Positions 14,697-23,600 of a DNA stretch of 42,495 nt are shown here, in pieces. The notes under the pieces were generated by a model, which made no database searches, had not been told where the DNA came from, and was given only the letters and a program-made list of their open reading frames with translations. Position numbers and translations under genes: made by a program. Source of the DNA: Streptomyces sp. ADI95-17 (GTDB lineage: Bacteria > Actinomycetota > Actinomycetes > Streptomycetales > Streptomycetaceae); NCBI RefSeq assembly GCF_003846175.1, contig NZ_ML123049.1, forward strand, positions 1 to 42,495, in the 5' to 3' direction. Positions within the stretch are counted from its first letter, which is position 1; each line of letters begins with the position of its first letter.

Positions 14697-16172
14697 ATGC
14701 CCGAACGCCGTACCGTCGCCCTTGTCACTCTTGGCTGCGCCCGTAACGAGGTGGACTCGGAGGAGCTCGCAGGCCGCTTGGCAGCGGACGGCTGGGAGCT
14801 CGTCCAGGATGCCTCCGACGCGGATGTCGCCGTCGTCAACACCTGTGGATTCGTCGAGGCCGCCAAGAAGGACTCCGTCGACGCCCTGCTCGAAGCCAAT
14901 GATCTGAAGGACCACGGCCGGACCCAGGCCGTGGTCGCCGTCGGCTGTATGGCCGAGCGTTACGGCAAGGACCTCGCCGAGGCCCTGCCCGAAGCGGACG
15001 GCGTCCTCGGCTTCGACGACTACGCCGACATCTCCGACCGCCTCCAGACCATCCTCAACGGCGGCATCCACGCCTCGCACACCCCGCGCGACCGCCGCAA
15101 GCTGCTGCCGATCAGCCCCGCCGAACGGCAGGACGCGGCCGTGGCGCTTCCCGGCCACGCACAGGAGGCCGCACCGGCCCCCGCCCCCGAGGACCTCCCC
15201 GACGGCGTCGCGCCGGTCTCCGGGCCGCGGGCGCCCCTGCGCCGCCGGCTGGGCACCAGCCCCGTCGCCTCGGTGAAGCTCGCCTCCGGCTGCGACCGCC
15301 GCTGCTCCTTCTGCGCCATTCCGTCCTTCCGCGGCTCCTTCATCTCGCGGCGCCCCTCGGACGTGCTGCAGGAGACCCGCTGGCTGGCCGAGCAGGGCGT
15401 CAAGGAGGTCATGCTGGTCTCCGAGAACAACACCTCGTACGGCAAGGACCTCGGCGACATCCGGCTGCTGGAGACGCTGCTGCCGGAGCTCGCCGACGTC
15501 GAGGGCATCGAGCGGATCCGGGTCAGCTACCTCCAGCCGGCCGAGATGCGGCCCGGCCTCATCGACGTGCTGACCTCCACGCCGAAGGTCGCGCCCTACT
15601 TCGACCTGTCCTTCCAGCACTCGGCCCCCGGTGTGCTGCGGGCGATGCGCCGCTTCGGTGACACCGACCGGTTCCTGGAGCTGCTGGACACCATCCGGAA
15701 CAAGGCGCCGCAGGCCGGTGCCCGCTCCAACTTCATCGTGGGCTTCCCCGGCGAGACCGAGGCCGACCTGGCGGAGCTGGAACGCTTCCTCACCGGTGCC
15801 CGGCTCGACGCCATCGGCGTCTTCGGCTACTCCGACGAGGAGGGCACCGAGGCCGTCGGCTACGAGAACAAGCTGGACGCCGACGTCATCGCCGAGCGGC
15901 TCGCGCACATCTCGCAGCTGGCCGAGGAGCTCACCTCGCAGCGTGCCGAGGAGCGCCTGGGCGAGTCGCTCCAGGTGCTGGTCGAGTCCGTGGACGACGA
16001 GGACGGTGCGGTGGGCCGCGCGGCCCACCAGGCTCCCGAGACGGACGGCCAGGTGCTCTTCACCACACGCGACGGCCTCGTACCCGGCCTTATGGTCGAG
16101 GCAAAGGTCGTGGGCACCGAAGGAGTGGACCTGGTGGCCGAGTGTTCCGAACTCGTGGAGGCAGCCAGATGA
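14697..16172 (+). CDS. rimO: RimO: ribosomal protein S12 methylthiotransferase
   Basis: The 491-residue radical-SAM enzyme methylthiolates an aspartate of ribosomal protein S12. The N-terminal UPF0004 domain has the three cysteines for the auxiliary 4Fe-4S cluster (Cys14, Cys50, Cys84). The radical-SAM motif CDRRCSFC gives Cys199, Cys203 and Cys206, and a TRAM RNA-binding domain ends the protein (about 415-490). Residues about 140-185 are an Ala/Pro-rich insertion typical of actinobacterial RimO. ATG at 14697 is chosen because MPERRTVALVTLGC fits the family start. It heads a tight set rimO-pgsA-cinA, overlapping pgsA by ATGA. Confidence 0.95.
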   Translation: MPERRTVALVTLGCARNEVDSEELAGRLAADGWELVQDASDADVAVVNTCGFVEAAKKDSVDALLEANDLKDHGRTQAVVAVGCMAERYGKDLAEALPEADGVLGFDDYADISDRLQTILNGGIHASHTPRDRRKLLPISPAERQDAAVALPGHAQEAAPAPAPEDLPDGVAPVSGPRAPLRRRLGTSPVASVKLASGCDRRCSFCAIPSFRGSFISRRPSDVLQETRWLAEQGVKEVMLVSENNTSYGKDLGDIRLLETLLPELADVEGIERIRVSYLQPAEMRPGLIDVLTSTPKVAPYFDLSFQHSAPGVLRAMRRFGDTDRFLELLDTIRNKAPQAGARSNFIVGFPGETEADLAELERFLTGARLDAIGVFGYSDEEGTEAVGYENKLDADVIAERLAHISQLAEELTSQRAEERLGESLQVLVESVDDEDGAVGRAAHQAPETDGQVLFTTRDGLVPGLMVEAKVVGTEGVDLVAECSELVEAAR

Positions 16173-16882
16173 CGGGAGTCCCGGCATCCGCGGCAGGCGG
16201 CTCCGGCGCGAAGCCGGTCCGCGGCGGCAAGCTGGGCACTGCGGCCGTCAATCAGGCCAGCCTGTGGAACATCGCCAACCTGCTCACCATGCTGCGGCTG
16301 GTGCTGGTGCCCGGCTTCGTGCTGCTGCTGCTGCACAACGGCGGGTACGACCCGGCCTGGCGGTCGTTCGCCTGGGCGGCCTTCGCCGTCGCCATGATCA
16401 CCGACCTGTTCGACGGTCATCTGGCGCGCACGTACAACCTGGTCACCGACTTCGGGAAGATCGCCGACCCGATCGCGGACAAGGCGATCATGGGCGCGGC
16501 ACTGGTCTGTCTCTCGTATCTCGGCGATCTGCCCTGGTGGGTCACGGGCGTGATCCTCTTCCGCGAGATCGGCATCACGCTGATGCGCTTCTGGGTGATA
16601 CGGCATGCGGTGATTCCGGCCAGTCGCGGAGGGAAGATGAAGACCCTGGCGCAGGGGACGGCCGTCGGGATGTACGTCCTGGCGCTCACCGGTCCACTGG
16701 CCACCCTGCGCTTCTGGGTGATGGCGGTGGCCGTCGTGCTGACGGTCGTCACCGGGCTCGACTATGTGCGCCAGGCCGTCGTGCTGCGCCGCAAGGGGCT
16801 CGCGGCCGAGCGGGCCGCCGTAGCGGCGGGATCGGCCCAGGGGGCCCCGGGGAGCCGTGATTCGGCGGAGGCCGAGCGGTGA
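16169..16882 (+). CDS. pgsA: CDP-diacylglycerol-glycerol-3-phosphate phosphatidyltransferase
   Basis: The 237-residue integral membrane enzyme makes phosphatidylglycerophosphate, the precursor of phosphatidylglycerol and cardiolipin. The CDP-alcohol phosphatidyltransferase motif is complete: DG at 82-83, AR at 86-87, then G, D and D at the fixed spacing (DGHLARTYNLVTDFGKIADP). There are several hydrophobic helices. ATG at 16169 has GGAGG eight bases upstream and overlaps the rimO stop (ATGA); the stop overlaps the cinA start (GTGA), so the three genes are translationally coupled. Actinomycetes have several paralogues, so the exact substrate is inferred. Confidence 0.9.
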   Translation: MTGVPASAAGGSGAKPVRGGKLGTAAVNQASLWNIANLLTMLRLVLVPGFVLLLLHNGGYDPAWRSFAWAAFAVAMITDLFDGHLARTYNLVTDFGKIADPIADKAIMGAALVCLSYLGDLPWWVTGVILFREIGITLMRFWVIRHAVIPASRGGKMKTLAQGTAVGMYVLALTGPLATLRFWVMAVAVVLTVVTGLDYVRQAVVLRRKGLAAERAAVAAGSAQGAPGSRDSAEAER

Positions 16883-17388
16883 CTGCCGCGGCCCGGGTGC
16901 TGGAGCTGCTCGTGGAGCGTGGTGAGACCCTTGCCGTCGCGGAGTCGCTGACCGGCGGTCTGGTCGCGGCGGAGCTGACATCGGTGCCGGGTGCCTCGCA
17001 CTCCTTCCGGGGCTCCGTGACGGCGTACGCGACGGCCCTGAAGCGGGATCTCCTGGGGGTGGACGGCGTGCTGCTGGCGGAGCGCGGGGCGGTCGACCCC
17101 GAGGTGGCGCGGCAGATGGCGGCCGGTGTGCGCCGTGTTCTCGGGGCGGACTGGGGCATGGCCACCACCGGGGTCGCGGGCCCCGAACCGCAGGACGGCA
17201 AGGCCGTGGGGACGGTGTATGTCGCGGTGTCCGGGCCGGACGGCGTGGAGAATATGGCTGAGCTGAGGTTGAACGGCGGACGGGCGGACATCCGTAAAGA
17301 GAGCGTACGGAGCGTGCTCGAGTTGCTCTCCGCCGAACTCGGCAGGAATGCAAGCGCACAGGATACGGAACAGAACGGGGGGAATTGA
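16879..17388 (+). CDS. cinA: CinA C-terminal-type nicotinamide-nucleotide amidase
   Basis: The 169-residue protein is the stand-alone CinA C-terminal (PncC) domain. It deamidates nicotinamide mononucleotide to nicotinate mononucleotide in NAD salvage. The signature AESLTGG lies near the N terminus, followed by GVAGPEPQDGK(A)VGTVYVA. The N-terminal molybdopterin-like domain of full CinA is absent, as usual for actinobacteria. The GTG start at 16879 overlaps the pgsA stop by four bases, so it belongs to the rimO-pgsA unit. The same pgsA-cinA-clgR order is known in corynebacteria and in part in mycobacteria. Confidence 0.9.
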   Translation: MTAAARVLELLVERGETLAVAESLTGGLVAAELTSVPGASHSFRGSVTAYATALKRDLLGVDGVLLAERGAVDPEVARQMAAGVRRVLGADWGMATTGVAGPEPQDGKAVGTVYVAVSGPDGVENMAELRLNGGRADIRKESVRSVLELLSAELGRNASAQDTEQNGGN

Positions 17389-17497
17389 TGTTTGCAGCCC
17401 TGAGTGAACACGACATCGCTCCCCGCACGGCCGCGGCGCAAGGCGGTACGGTGGGGCGTGAAGGATGCGGCTACGCGGTCCGAGGAGGGAGCCACCG

Positions 17498-17881
17498 ATG
17501 ATTCTGCTCCGTCGCCTGCTTGGTGACGTGCTGCGTCGGCAGCGCCAGCGCCAAGGCCGTACTCTGCGCGAAGTCTCCTCGTCCGCCCGAGTCTCGCTCG
17601 GCTATCTCTCCGAGGTGGAGCGGGGGCAGAAGGAGGCATCCTCCGAACTGCTCTCCGCCATTTGCGACGCGCTTGACGTACGGATGTCCGAGCTCATGCG
17701 TGAAGTGAGCGATGAGCTGTCGCTGGCCGAACTGGCCGAGTCGGCAGCAGCCAGCGATCCGGTGCCTGTGCCGGTACGCCCAATGCTCAATTCCGTCTCC
17801 GTGACGTCGGTGGCGGGTGTGCCGACGGGACGGGTGACCATCAAGGCGCCCGCGGAAGCGGTGGATGTCGTCGCCGCCTGA
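17498..17881 (+). CDS. clgR: ClgR: activator of clp and lon protease genes
   Basis: The 127-residue XRE-family regulator has a helix-turn-helix at residues 10-65 (RRQRQRQGRTLREVSSSARV, then GYLSEVERGQKEASSELL). Its position after cinA matches clgR of corynebacteria and Rv2745c of mycobacteria. In Streptomyces ClgR activates clpP and lon genes and is itself a ClpP substrate. The C terminus ends in VAA, consistent with the di-alanine degradation signal described for the S. lividans protein. ATG at 17498 has a perfect GAGGAGGGAG site (from 17483), preferred over the upstream in-frame ATG at 17465. The 109-bp gap after cinA may hold its own promoter. Confidence 0.9.
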   Translation: MILLRRLLGDVLRRQRQRQGRTLREVSSSARVSLGYLSEVERGQKEASSELLSAICDALDVRMSELMREVSDELSLAELAESAAASDPVPVPVRPMLNSVSVTSVAGVPTGRVTIKAPAEAVDVVAA

Positions 17882-17916
17882 CCCGCGTGGTCCGGTGCGA
17901 AGCGTGTGTGTGGTGG

Positions 17917-17952
17917 AGCCCCGGTCGCCCCCTTGCGGGGGTGGCCGGGGCT
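17917..17952 (+). terminator. Terminator after clgR
   Basis: AGCCCCGG (17917-17924) pairs with CCGGGGCT (17945-17952), and an inner CCCCC/GGGGG stem with a TTGC loop extends it. This closes the rimO-clgR block. Confidence 0.85.
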
Positions 17953-18028
17953 TCTGCGTGCTCGGGGAGGCACCGGGGTTCGGGTGTTCGGGGCAGGCGG
18001 GGGCAGATGGCTCTCAAATGACCGATTT

Positions 18029-18053
18029 GGTTCGTTTGTGTCATCGTGGGTGA
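18029..18053 (+). promoter_or_regulatory. Possible SigB-type promoter of the csbD-like gene
   Basis: GGTT (18029-18032), a 15-base spacer and GGGTGA (18048-18053) approach the Streptomyces SigB consensus GNNT-N14-16-GGGTAC/T. The -10 has two mismatches. It lies 43 bases before the csbD start, and CsbD proteins are known general-stress products, which makes the reading plausible but unproven. Confidence 0.4.
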
Positions 18054-18095
18054 TGCCGAACGGGCAGCGAAATCCCCTTACCCGAAGGAGTCGCA

Positions 18096-18275
18096 ATGGT
18101 TGACGAAGGCGCCAAGGACAAGATCAAGGGCAAGGCGAAGGAAGCCATGGGCAAGATGACCGGCGACCGTCGCAAGGAGGCCGAAGGCAAGATGGACCAG
18201 GCCAAGGGTCGGGCCAAGGGCGCCGAGGAGCGCGCGGAGGGCATGAAGGACTCCCTGCGCCGCGACGAGCACTGA
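18096..18275 (+). CDS. CsbD-like small stress protein
   Basis: The 59-residue, highly charged, helical protein begins MVDEGAKDKIKGKAKEAMGK. The repeated KxKGKAKE / EGKxDQAKG pattern is typical of the CsbD family, general-stress proteins in bacilli and actinomycetes (SigB-linked in Bacillus). Its molecular function is unknown. GAAGGAG at 18084-18090 is a good ribosome binding site. A SigB-like promoter precedes it and a strong hairpin follows, so it is a single-gene transcript. Its presence 8 kb from the SigB modulator genes osaABC is suggestive only. Confidence 0.9.
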   Translation: MVDEGAKDKIKGKAKEAMGKMTGDRRKEAEGKMDQAKGRAKGAEERAEGMKDSLRRDEH

Positions 18276-18281
18276 CCGCTT

Positions 18282-18322
18282 CCACCGGGCCCCCACTCGT
18301 CGAGAACGGCGGGGGTCCGGTG
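18282..18322 (+). terminator. Terminator after the csbD-like gene
   Basis: A 13-bp stem (18282-18294 with 18310-18322, one G-T pair) and a 15-base loop begin seven bases after the stop codon. Confidence 0.88.
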
Positions 18323-18709
18323 GTGCCCGGCCGGCTCCCGTTCCGTTCTGGATGCGGTCCGGGCACTGCCGGGCGAGACTGCGGGGAGCGGCACACCGGC
18401 CGGCGGGATCGCGGAGCGACGCGGTCTCGGTGTGGTCTCGGCACGGCGCCGTGTGTCGCGGCGCGGTGTTTTTTGCGGCGCGGTGTGAACAAAGCGTTGT
18501 TGTGTCGCTGTGCGGTCCGGCTGCGGTGCGGTGGGGCCGCTCATTCCGGTTCTGTGCCGGAGGGCGTCCGGCCGTGGCGGGCTCCCATCCGGCGCGGCAC
18601 GCCCCGGAGTTCCGGGCAAGAGCGTGCAACGGTCTGCGGCTGCGCGAAGCGCGCCGGTGGTGCGCCGATGCGCTCTCCCGCCGGGTGAGTGCGCCGCACT
18701 AGATTCGGC
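18323..18709. other. Non-coding stretch
   Basis: About 390 bases carry no frame with a ribosome binding site or natural-looking protein. There is a small palindrome, AACAA-AGCG-TTGTT (18488-18501), and a TTTTTT run at 18471-18476, rare in this GC-rich DNA. I see no clear promoter, though one for the gene at 18724 must lie here. Confidence 0.4.
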
Positions 18710-18723
18710 CGGAGGAGGCAGCC

Positions 18724-19077
18724 ATGGTACGGCGATGGGTGCCGGCGCTCGTTCTCGGCGGAGTGTGGTGGTGGGCCGTACTGCGGCTCGCGCTGGAACC
18801 GGCCCATGCGGGGCTCGTCGAGGGTGCGGTGGCGGCGGGTGGATGGGGACTGAGTCTGCTGCCCGTACATGTGGCCGCGACGGCCGGTGCGGGCCGGAAG
18901 GACGCGAGAGCGGACGGCTCGGGGGCCGACGGCACCTGGTGGCCGGTCCTCGGGGTTCGGTGGGCGGTTCGCCGGTTCGCCGTCGGGGAGCGGTGTGCGG
19001 AGCGGCTCCGACAGGTCACGCGGGTCACCAGGGCATGGCTACGCCGCCGTTGGGGCGGAGGATCTGGCCGGTCATGA
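18724..19077 (+). CDS. Small membrane protein, function unknown
   Basis: The 117-residue protein has two likely membrane helices (about 5-25 and 35-58), the first with an unusual WWW run. A glycine/aspartate linker, a second aromatic patch and a very arginine-rich, basic C terminus (90-117) follow. I do not recognise a family. The start is well supported by GGAGGAGG (18710-18717) before the ATG. Its last 53 bases overlap the 3' end of the convergent SDR gene, so the C terminus could be a recent read-through extension, but no earlier stop exists. Confidence 0.6.
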   Translation: MVRRWVPALVLGGVWWWAVLRLALEPAHAGLVEGAVAAGGWGLSLLPVHVAATAGAGRKDARADGSGADGTWWPVLGVRWAVRRFAVGERCAERLRQVTRVTRAWLRRRWGGGSGRS

Positions 19078-19789
19078 AGGCCGACGCGTCGGAAGCGAGA
19101 TGAAGCACGGTGTGGGCGACGTCCTCGGGTTCGCCCACCCGCCCCAGCGGGGAGATCCGGGCCATCGTCGCCTCGACCCGGTGCTGCCGGTCCGAGTCGT
19201 GGCGGGCGGTCATGGGCGTACGGATCCAGCCCGGAGCGACGGCGTTGACACGGATCGCGTGCGGCCCCAGCTCCGTGGCCAGTGTCTTCGTCAGTTGGAC
19301 GACCGCCGCCTTGGCCGCGCTGTAGCAGAGCAGCCCCGGGCCGGCGGAGTCGACCGCCCCCGAGGCCATGGTGATCAGTGAACCGGGCGTACCGCGCGCG
19401 ATCATGCCGCGGGCCACTTCCTGGCAGGCGTACAGCACACCCTTGAAATTGACCGCGAGGACGCGGTCGAGATCTTCGTCCGAGGTCTCCAGGACGTTGC
19501 TCGTATGCATGATCCCGGCGACGGCCGCCAGGATGTCGAGGTCGCCCGCGGCGGCCACCGCGGCCCCGACCCGACTGCGGTCGGTGACATCGAGGACCTG
19601 GATGTGGGATGTGCCACCCGCTTCGGTGATCAGGCCCTGGGTTTCCAGCAGGCCCTTCTCGTCGAGGTCCGCGCAGTGCGTCGTGGCGCCCGCGGCGGCG
19701 AGCAGGACGGCGCAGGCCCGGCCGATGCCGCCCGCGGCGCCGGTGATGAACGCGGAGCGGCCCGTGAGGTCGTACGCGGTGAGGGGCAT
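19025..19789 (-). CDS. Short-chain dehydrogenase/reductase
   Basis: The 254-residue classical SDR has the NAD(P) motif TGAAGGIG (residues about 13-20), the VAGI variant of NNAG, the catalytic Ser in MASGAVDS, YSAAK with catalytic Tyr and Lys, and VAPGWIRTPM. The C-terminal ILRPNGGVAMPW is typical of FabG-like oxidoreductases. The substrate cannot be told. ATG at 19789 (MPLTAYDLTGR) fits the fold start; the longer frame to 19873 would overlap nei. It is the last gene of the minus-strand set lhr-nei-SDR and ends inside the convergent small membrane protein gene. Confidence 0.82.
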   Translation of the reverse strand: MPLTAYDLTGRSAFITGAAGGIGRACAVLLAAAGATTHCADLDEKGLLETQGLITEAGGTSHIQVLDVTDRSRVGAAVAAAGDLDILAAVAGIMHTSNVLETSDEDLDRVLAVNFKGVLYACQEVARGMIARGTPGSLITMASGAVDSAGPGLLCYSAAKAAVVQLTKTLATELGPHAIRVNAVAPGWIRTPMTARHDSDRQHRVEATMARISPLGRVGEPEDVAHTVLHLASDASAFMTGQILRPNGGVAMPW

Positions 19790-19839
19790 GACCGGACGGT
19801 ACGACTGGATCTGACGGGTCGTCAACCAGTTGGCGGGCC

Positions 19840-20640
19840 TCAGCCGGTGGGGCCCGACTGGCAGTGCGGGCACCAGTAGGCGGGACGGGAGTCCTGGTCC
19901 GCGGCGCGGATCGGGGTGCCGCAGCGCAGACAGGGGCGGTCGGCCCTGCCGTAGACCCAGAGCCGTTCCTTCGGGCCGGGTCCGCGCGCGGACGTTCCGG
20001 TGGTCGTGCGGATGGGGCGGTCGCGGTTGGCTTCGAGCAGCTGCTTGGCCGTCGTGACCAGGCGTACGACGGTGGGGGCGGGCAGTTCGCCGACGGTGAG
20101 CCAGGGGGTGGCGCGGGCCAGGAAGCAGAGCTCGGCCTTGTAGATGTTGCCGATTCCGGCCAGGTTGCGCTGGTCCAGCAGGGCTTCGCCGAGCGGGCGG
20201 CCGGGGTCGGCGAGCAGATTGCGCAGAGCGGTGTCGGGATCCCAGTCGGGGCCCAGCAGATCGGGGCCGAGGTGACCGACCGCCTTGCTCTCGTCCCGGG
20301 TGCGGAGCAGCTCAAGGACGGGCAGCCGGTAGCCGACGGCGGTGTGCTCGGCATTGGCGAGGATCGCGCGGATCTGGTGCGTGGGGCCCCCGCGCCAGCG
20401 CTCGCCCGGGGCGTAGACGCGCCAGGCACCGTCCATCCGGAGATGGCTGTGCAGGGTGAGGCCACCCTCGACGCGGGTGAGGAGATGCTTGCCGCGCGAG
20501 ACGACGTCCAGGACCGTCCGGCCGGTGAGGTCGGCGGTGGCGAACCGGGGGACGCGCAGGTCTGAGCGGGTGAGGACCTGACCGGCGAGTGCGGTGTGCA
20601 GACGTCCGGCGGTCTGCAGGACGGTGTCTCCTTCGGGCAT
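19840..20640 (-). CDS. nei: Fpg/Nei-family DNA glycosylase (endonuclease VIII-like)
   Basis: The 266-residue base-excision-repair glycosylase removes oxidised bases and nicks the DNA. It has N-terminal PEGDT with catalytic Pro2/Glu3, the helix-two-turn-helix region (QRNLAGIGNIYKAE), and a C-terminal zinc finger of four cysteines (CLRC ... CPHC). PEGDT rather than PELPE places it with Nei (Nei2 type in actinobacteria) and not MutM. It begins 38 bases after the lhr stop on the same strand. The lhr-nei pairing also occurs in mycobacteria, which argues for a shared repair role. Confidence 0.92.
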   Translation of the reverse strand: MPEGDTVLQTAGRLHTALAGQVLTRSDLRVPRFATADLTGRTVLDVVSRGKHLLTRVEGGLTLHSHLRMDGAWRVYAPGERWRGGPTHQIRAILANAEHTAVGYRLPVLELLRTRDESKAVGHLGPDLLGPDWDPDTALRNLLADPGRPLGEALLDQRNLAGIGNIYKAELCFLARATPWLTVGELPAPTVVRLVTTAKQLLEANRDRPIRTTTGTSARGPGPKERLWVYGRADRPCLRCGTPIRAADQDSRPAYWCPHCQSGPTG

Positions 20641-20678
20641 GCCTCCATGATGCGGGTGGGGAGCGGCGCGCTGGTGGT

Positions 20679-23600
20679 TCAGGCGCGCAGGCGGAGCCCT
20701 CTCGGGGTCGCGAGGAAGCCGGCTGCCTCCAGCGTGCGGCCGAGCGGGGAGGTCAGGGACGGTGTGCCATTGGTGCGCTCCACCGTGACCGTGCCGAGCG
20801 CGCCTGCGCGGGCGGCCGCCGCCAGCGCCCCGGCTGCCGCGAGGAGCGCCGGGTCGTCCGGATCGGTGGGCCAGGCCAGCAGCGTCTTGCCGCCGCGCTC
20901 CATGTACATCGCCAGCTCGCCGTCGACCAGCACCACCAGGGCGCCCGCCTTGCGGCCGGGCTTGTGCCCGGCACCGTCCGGCGGCTCGGGCCAGGGCAGT
21001 GCCGCGCCGTACGCGTTGGCCGGGTCCGCCGCGGCGAGGACCAGGGCGTGGCGCGCGGCACCCGGCTCCGTACGGTCGCGGGCGGTGGACGTGGCACGCA
21101 GCCGGTCCACCGCGCCGTCCATCGCGAACTGTGCGGCCCCCAGGCCCTCGACGACATACCCGCGCCGGGCCTGCCCGTTGTCCTCGAAGGCGGACAGGAC
21201 GCGGTACGTCGCGGAGAAGCCGCCTTCGACGCCCTCGGCCTGGACGGCTCCGCGGGTCACCACCCCGTGGCGGTCGAGAAGGGTGCGGGCCAGTGCGTGA
21301 GCACGGTGCGTGGGGTCGGGTTCGACGGCGGGCAGCAGGGACCAGCGGCCCGAGACGGTGGGCGGGCCGGTGCGGGACGCGGGCCGGGCGGCGGAGGTGA
21401 GCGAGCCGTAGCGCCCGCGCGGGACACTGCGTCTGGCGCGGTGGGCGGTCGACCCCGCCGTGCGGCCGGAGCCCAGCAGCGAGCGCAGCGGGGCGAGCGT
21501 GTCATTGGTGAGCCGGCCCGACCAGGCCAGCTCCCAGATGGCGTCGGCGAGTTGCGGATCGGAGCAGTCCGGATGAGTGGTGGCGCGGACCTGATCGGCG
21601 ATCTGCCGGAAGAACAGTCCGTATCCGCCGCCCAGGGCGGTCAGGACGGACTCGTGCAACGAGCTGAGCTCCAGCGGGTGCGGGGGCGTGAGGAGCAGGG
21701 GTGCGCTGTCGGCGAGGTAGAGGGACAGCCAGCCGTCCTTGCCGGGGAGGGCGCCGGCGCCAGCCCAGACGACTTCGCCGGTGGTGGTCAGCTCGTCGAG
21801 CATCGCGGGGGTGTAGTCCGTGACCCGGCCCGGCAGGATCAGCTTCTCCAGCGCCGACGCCGGGACGGGTGCGCCCTGCAACTGCTCGATGGCGCGGGCC
21901 AGTCCGTCGATTCCGCGCAGGCTGTTGCTGCCCAGGTGCTGCCACTTCGGGAGGAAGCCGGCGAGGGCGGCGGGCGGGACCGGTTCCAGCTCGTGGCGGA
22001 GCGCGGCGAGCGAACGGCGGCGCAGTCTGCGCAGTACGGTGGCGTCGCACCACTCCTGGCCGATGCCGGCGGGATGGAATTCGCCCTGGACGATCCGGCC
22101 GGACGCGGCGAGCCGCTGCAGCGCCCCGTCCGTGACGGCGGTGCCGAGGCCGAAGCGGGTGGCGGCACCGGTGGAGGTGAACGGGCCGTGCGTACGGGCG
22201 TACCGGCCGAGGAGATCGCCGAGGGGGTCCTTCACCGGTTCGGTGAACGCCTCGGGGACGCCGACCGGGAGGGCGGTGCCCAGCGCGTCCCGCAGGCGGC
22301 CCGCGTCCTCGATCGCGGCCCAGTGACCGGCTCCACCGATCCGGACCCGGATGGCCCGGCGGGCCGCGGACAGCTCCGGAGCCCATGACGGTCGGGCGCC
22401 GCGCTCCGCCAACTCCTCGTCGGTGAGCGGACCGAGGACCCGGAGAAGATCGGCGACGCCCTCCACGTCCTTGATCCGGCGGTCCTCGGTCAGCCACTGG
22501 AGCTCTTGCTCCAGCTCGGTCAGGACATCCGCGTCGAGCAGCTCGCGCAGCTCCGCCTGGCCGAGGAGCTCCGCCAGGAGGTGGGAGTCGAGCGAGAGCG
22601 CGGCGGCCCGCCGCTCGGCCAGGGGGGAGTCGCCCTCGTACAGGAACTGGGCGACATAGCCGAACAGGAGCGAGCGCGCGAAGGGTGAGGGCTCCGGAGT
22701 GGTCACCTCGACCAGCCGGACCCGGCGCGCTTCGAGGTCACCCATGAGCTCCGTGAGCCCGGGTACGTCGAAGACGTCCTGGAGGCATTCGCGGACCGCT
22801 TCCAGGACGATCGGGAAGGAGCCGAACTCCGATGCGACCTGGAGGAGTTGTGCGGCGCGCTGGCGCTGCTGCCACAGCGGGGTGCGTTTGCCGGGGCTGC
22901 GGCGCGGCAGCAGCAGGGCGCGGGCCGCGCACTCGCGGAACCGGGAGGCGAACAGGGCCGAACCGCCTACCTGGTCGGTGACGATCTGTCCGATCTCGCC
23001 CTGCTCGAACGTCACGTCCGCCGCGCCGACGGGCGGTTGCTCGCTGTCGTACGAGAGGCCCGGCGGCGGCGCCGGATCCCTGGCCGGGCCGTGGCCCGGG
23101 TCCTGCGCCGGATCCTGCGCGGGGTCGAAGTCCAGGAGGTCCAGGCCCATCAGGTCGGCGTCCGGCAGCCGCAGCACGATGCCGTCGTCGGCGTGCATCA
23201 CCTGGGCGTCCATGCCGTACCGCTCGGCGAGGCGGGCGCTCAGCGCCAGCGCCCACGGCGCGTGCACCTGTGCGCCGAACGGGGAATGGATTACGACCCG
23301 CCAGTCACCCAGCTCGTCACGGAACCGCTCGACGAGGACGGTCCGGTCGTCCGGCACATGGCCGCAGGCGCGGCGCTGCTCGTCGATGTACGACAGGGTG
23401 TTGTCGGCGGCCCAGGTGTCGAGACCGGCGGCGAGCAGACGGTCGCGGGCGTCTTCCTGCGACAGGCCGCCGATCTCGCGGAGGAACGCCCCCAGCGCAC
23501 GCCCCAGCTCCAGCGGGCGGCCCAGCTGGTCGCCCTTCCAGAACGGCAGCCGGCCGGGAACGCCGGGGGCCGGCGACACCAGGACCCGGTCACGGGTGAT

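Noticed and set aside
18320..18702. Several overlapping plus- and minus-strand frames of 100-200 codons
   Set aside because: No ribosome binding sites, no codon-position bias and no family resemblance; typical open frames of GC-rich non-coding DNA.
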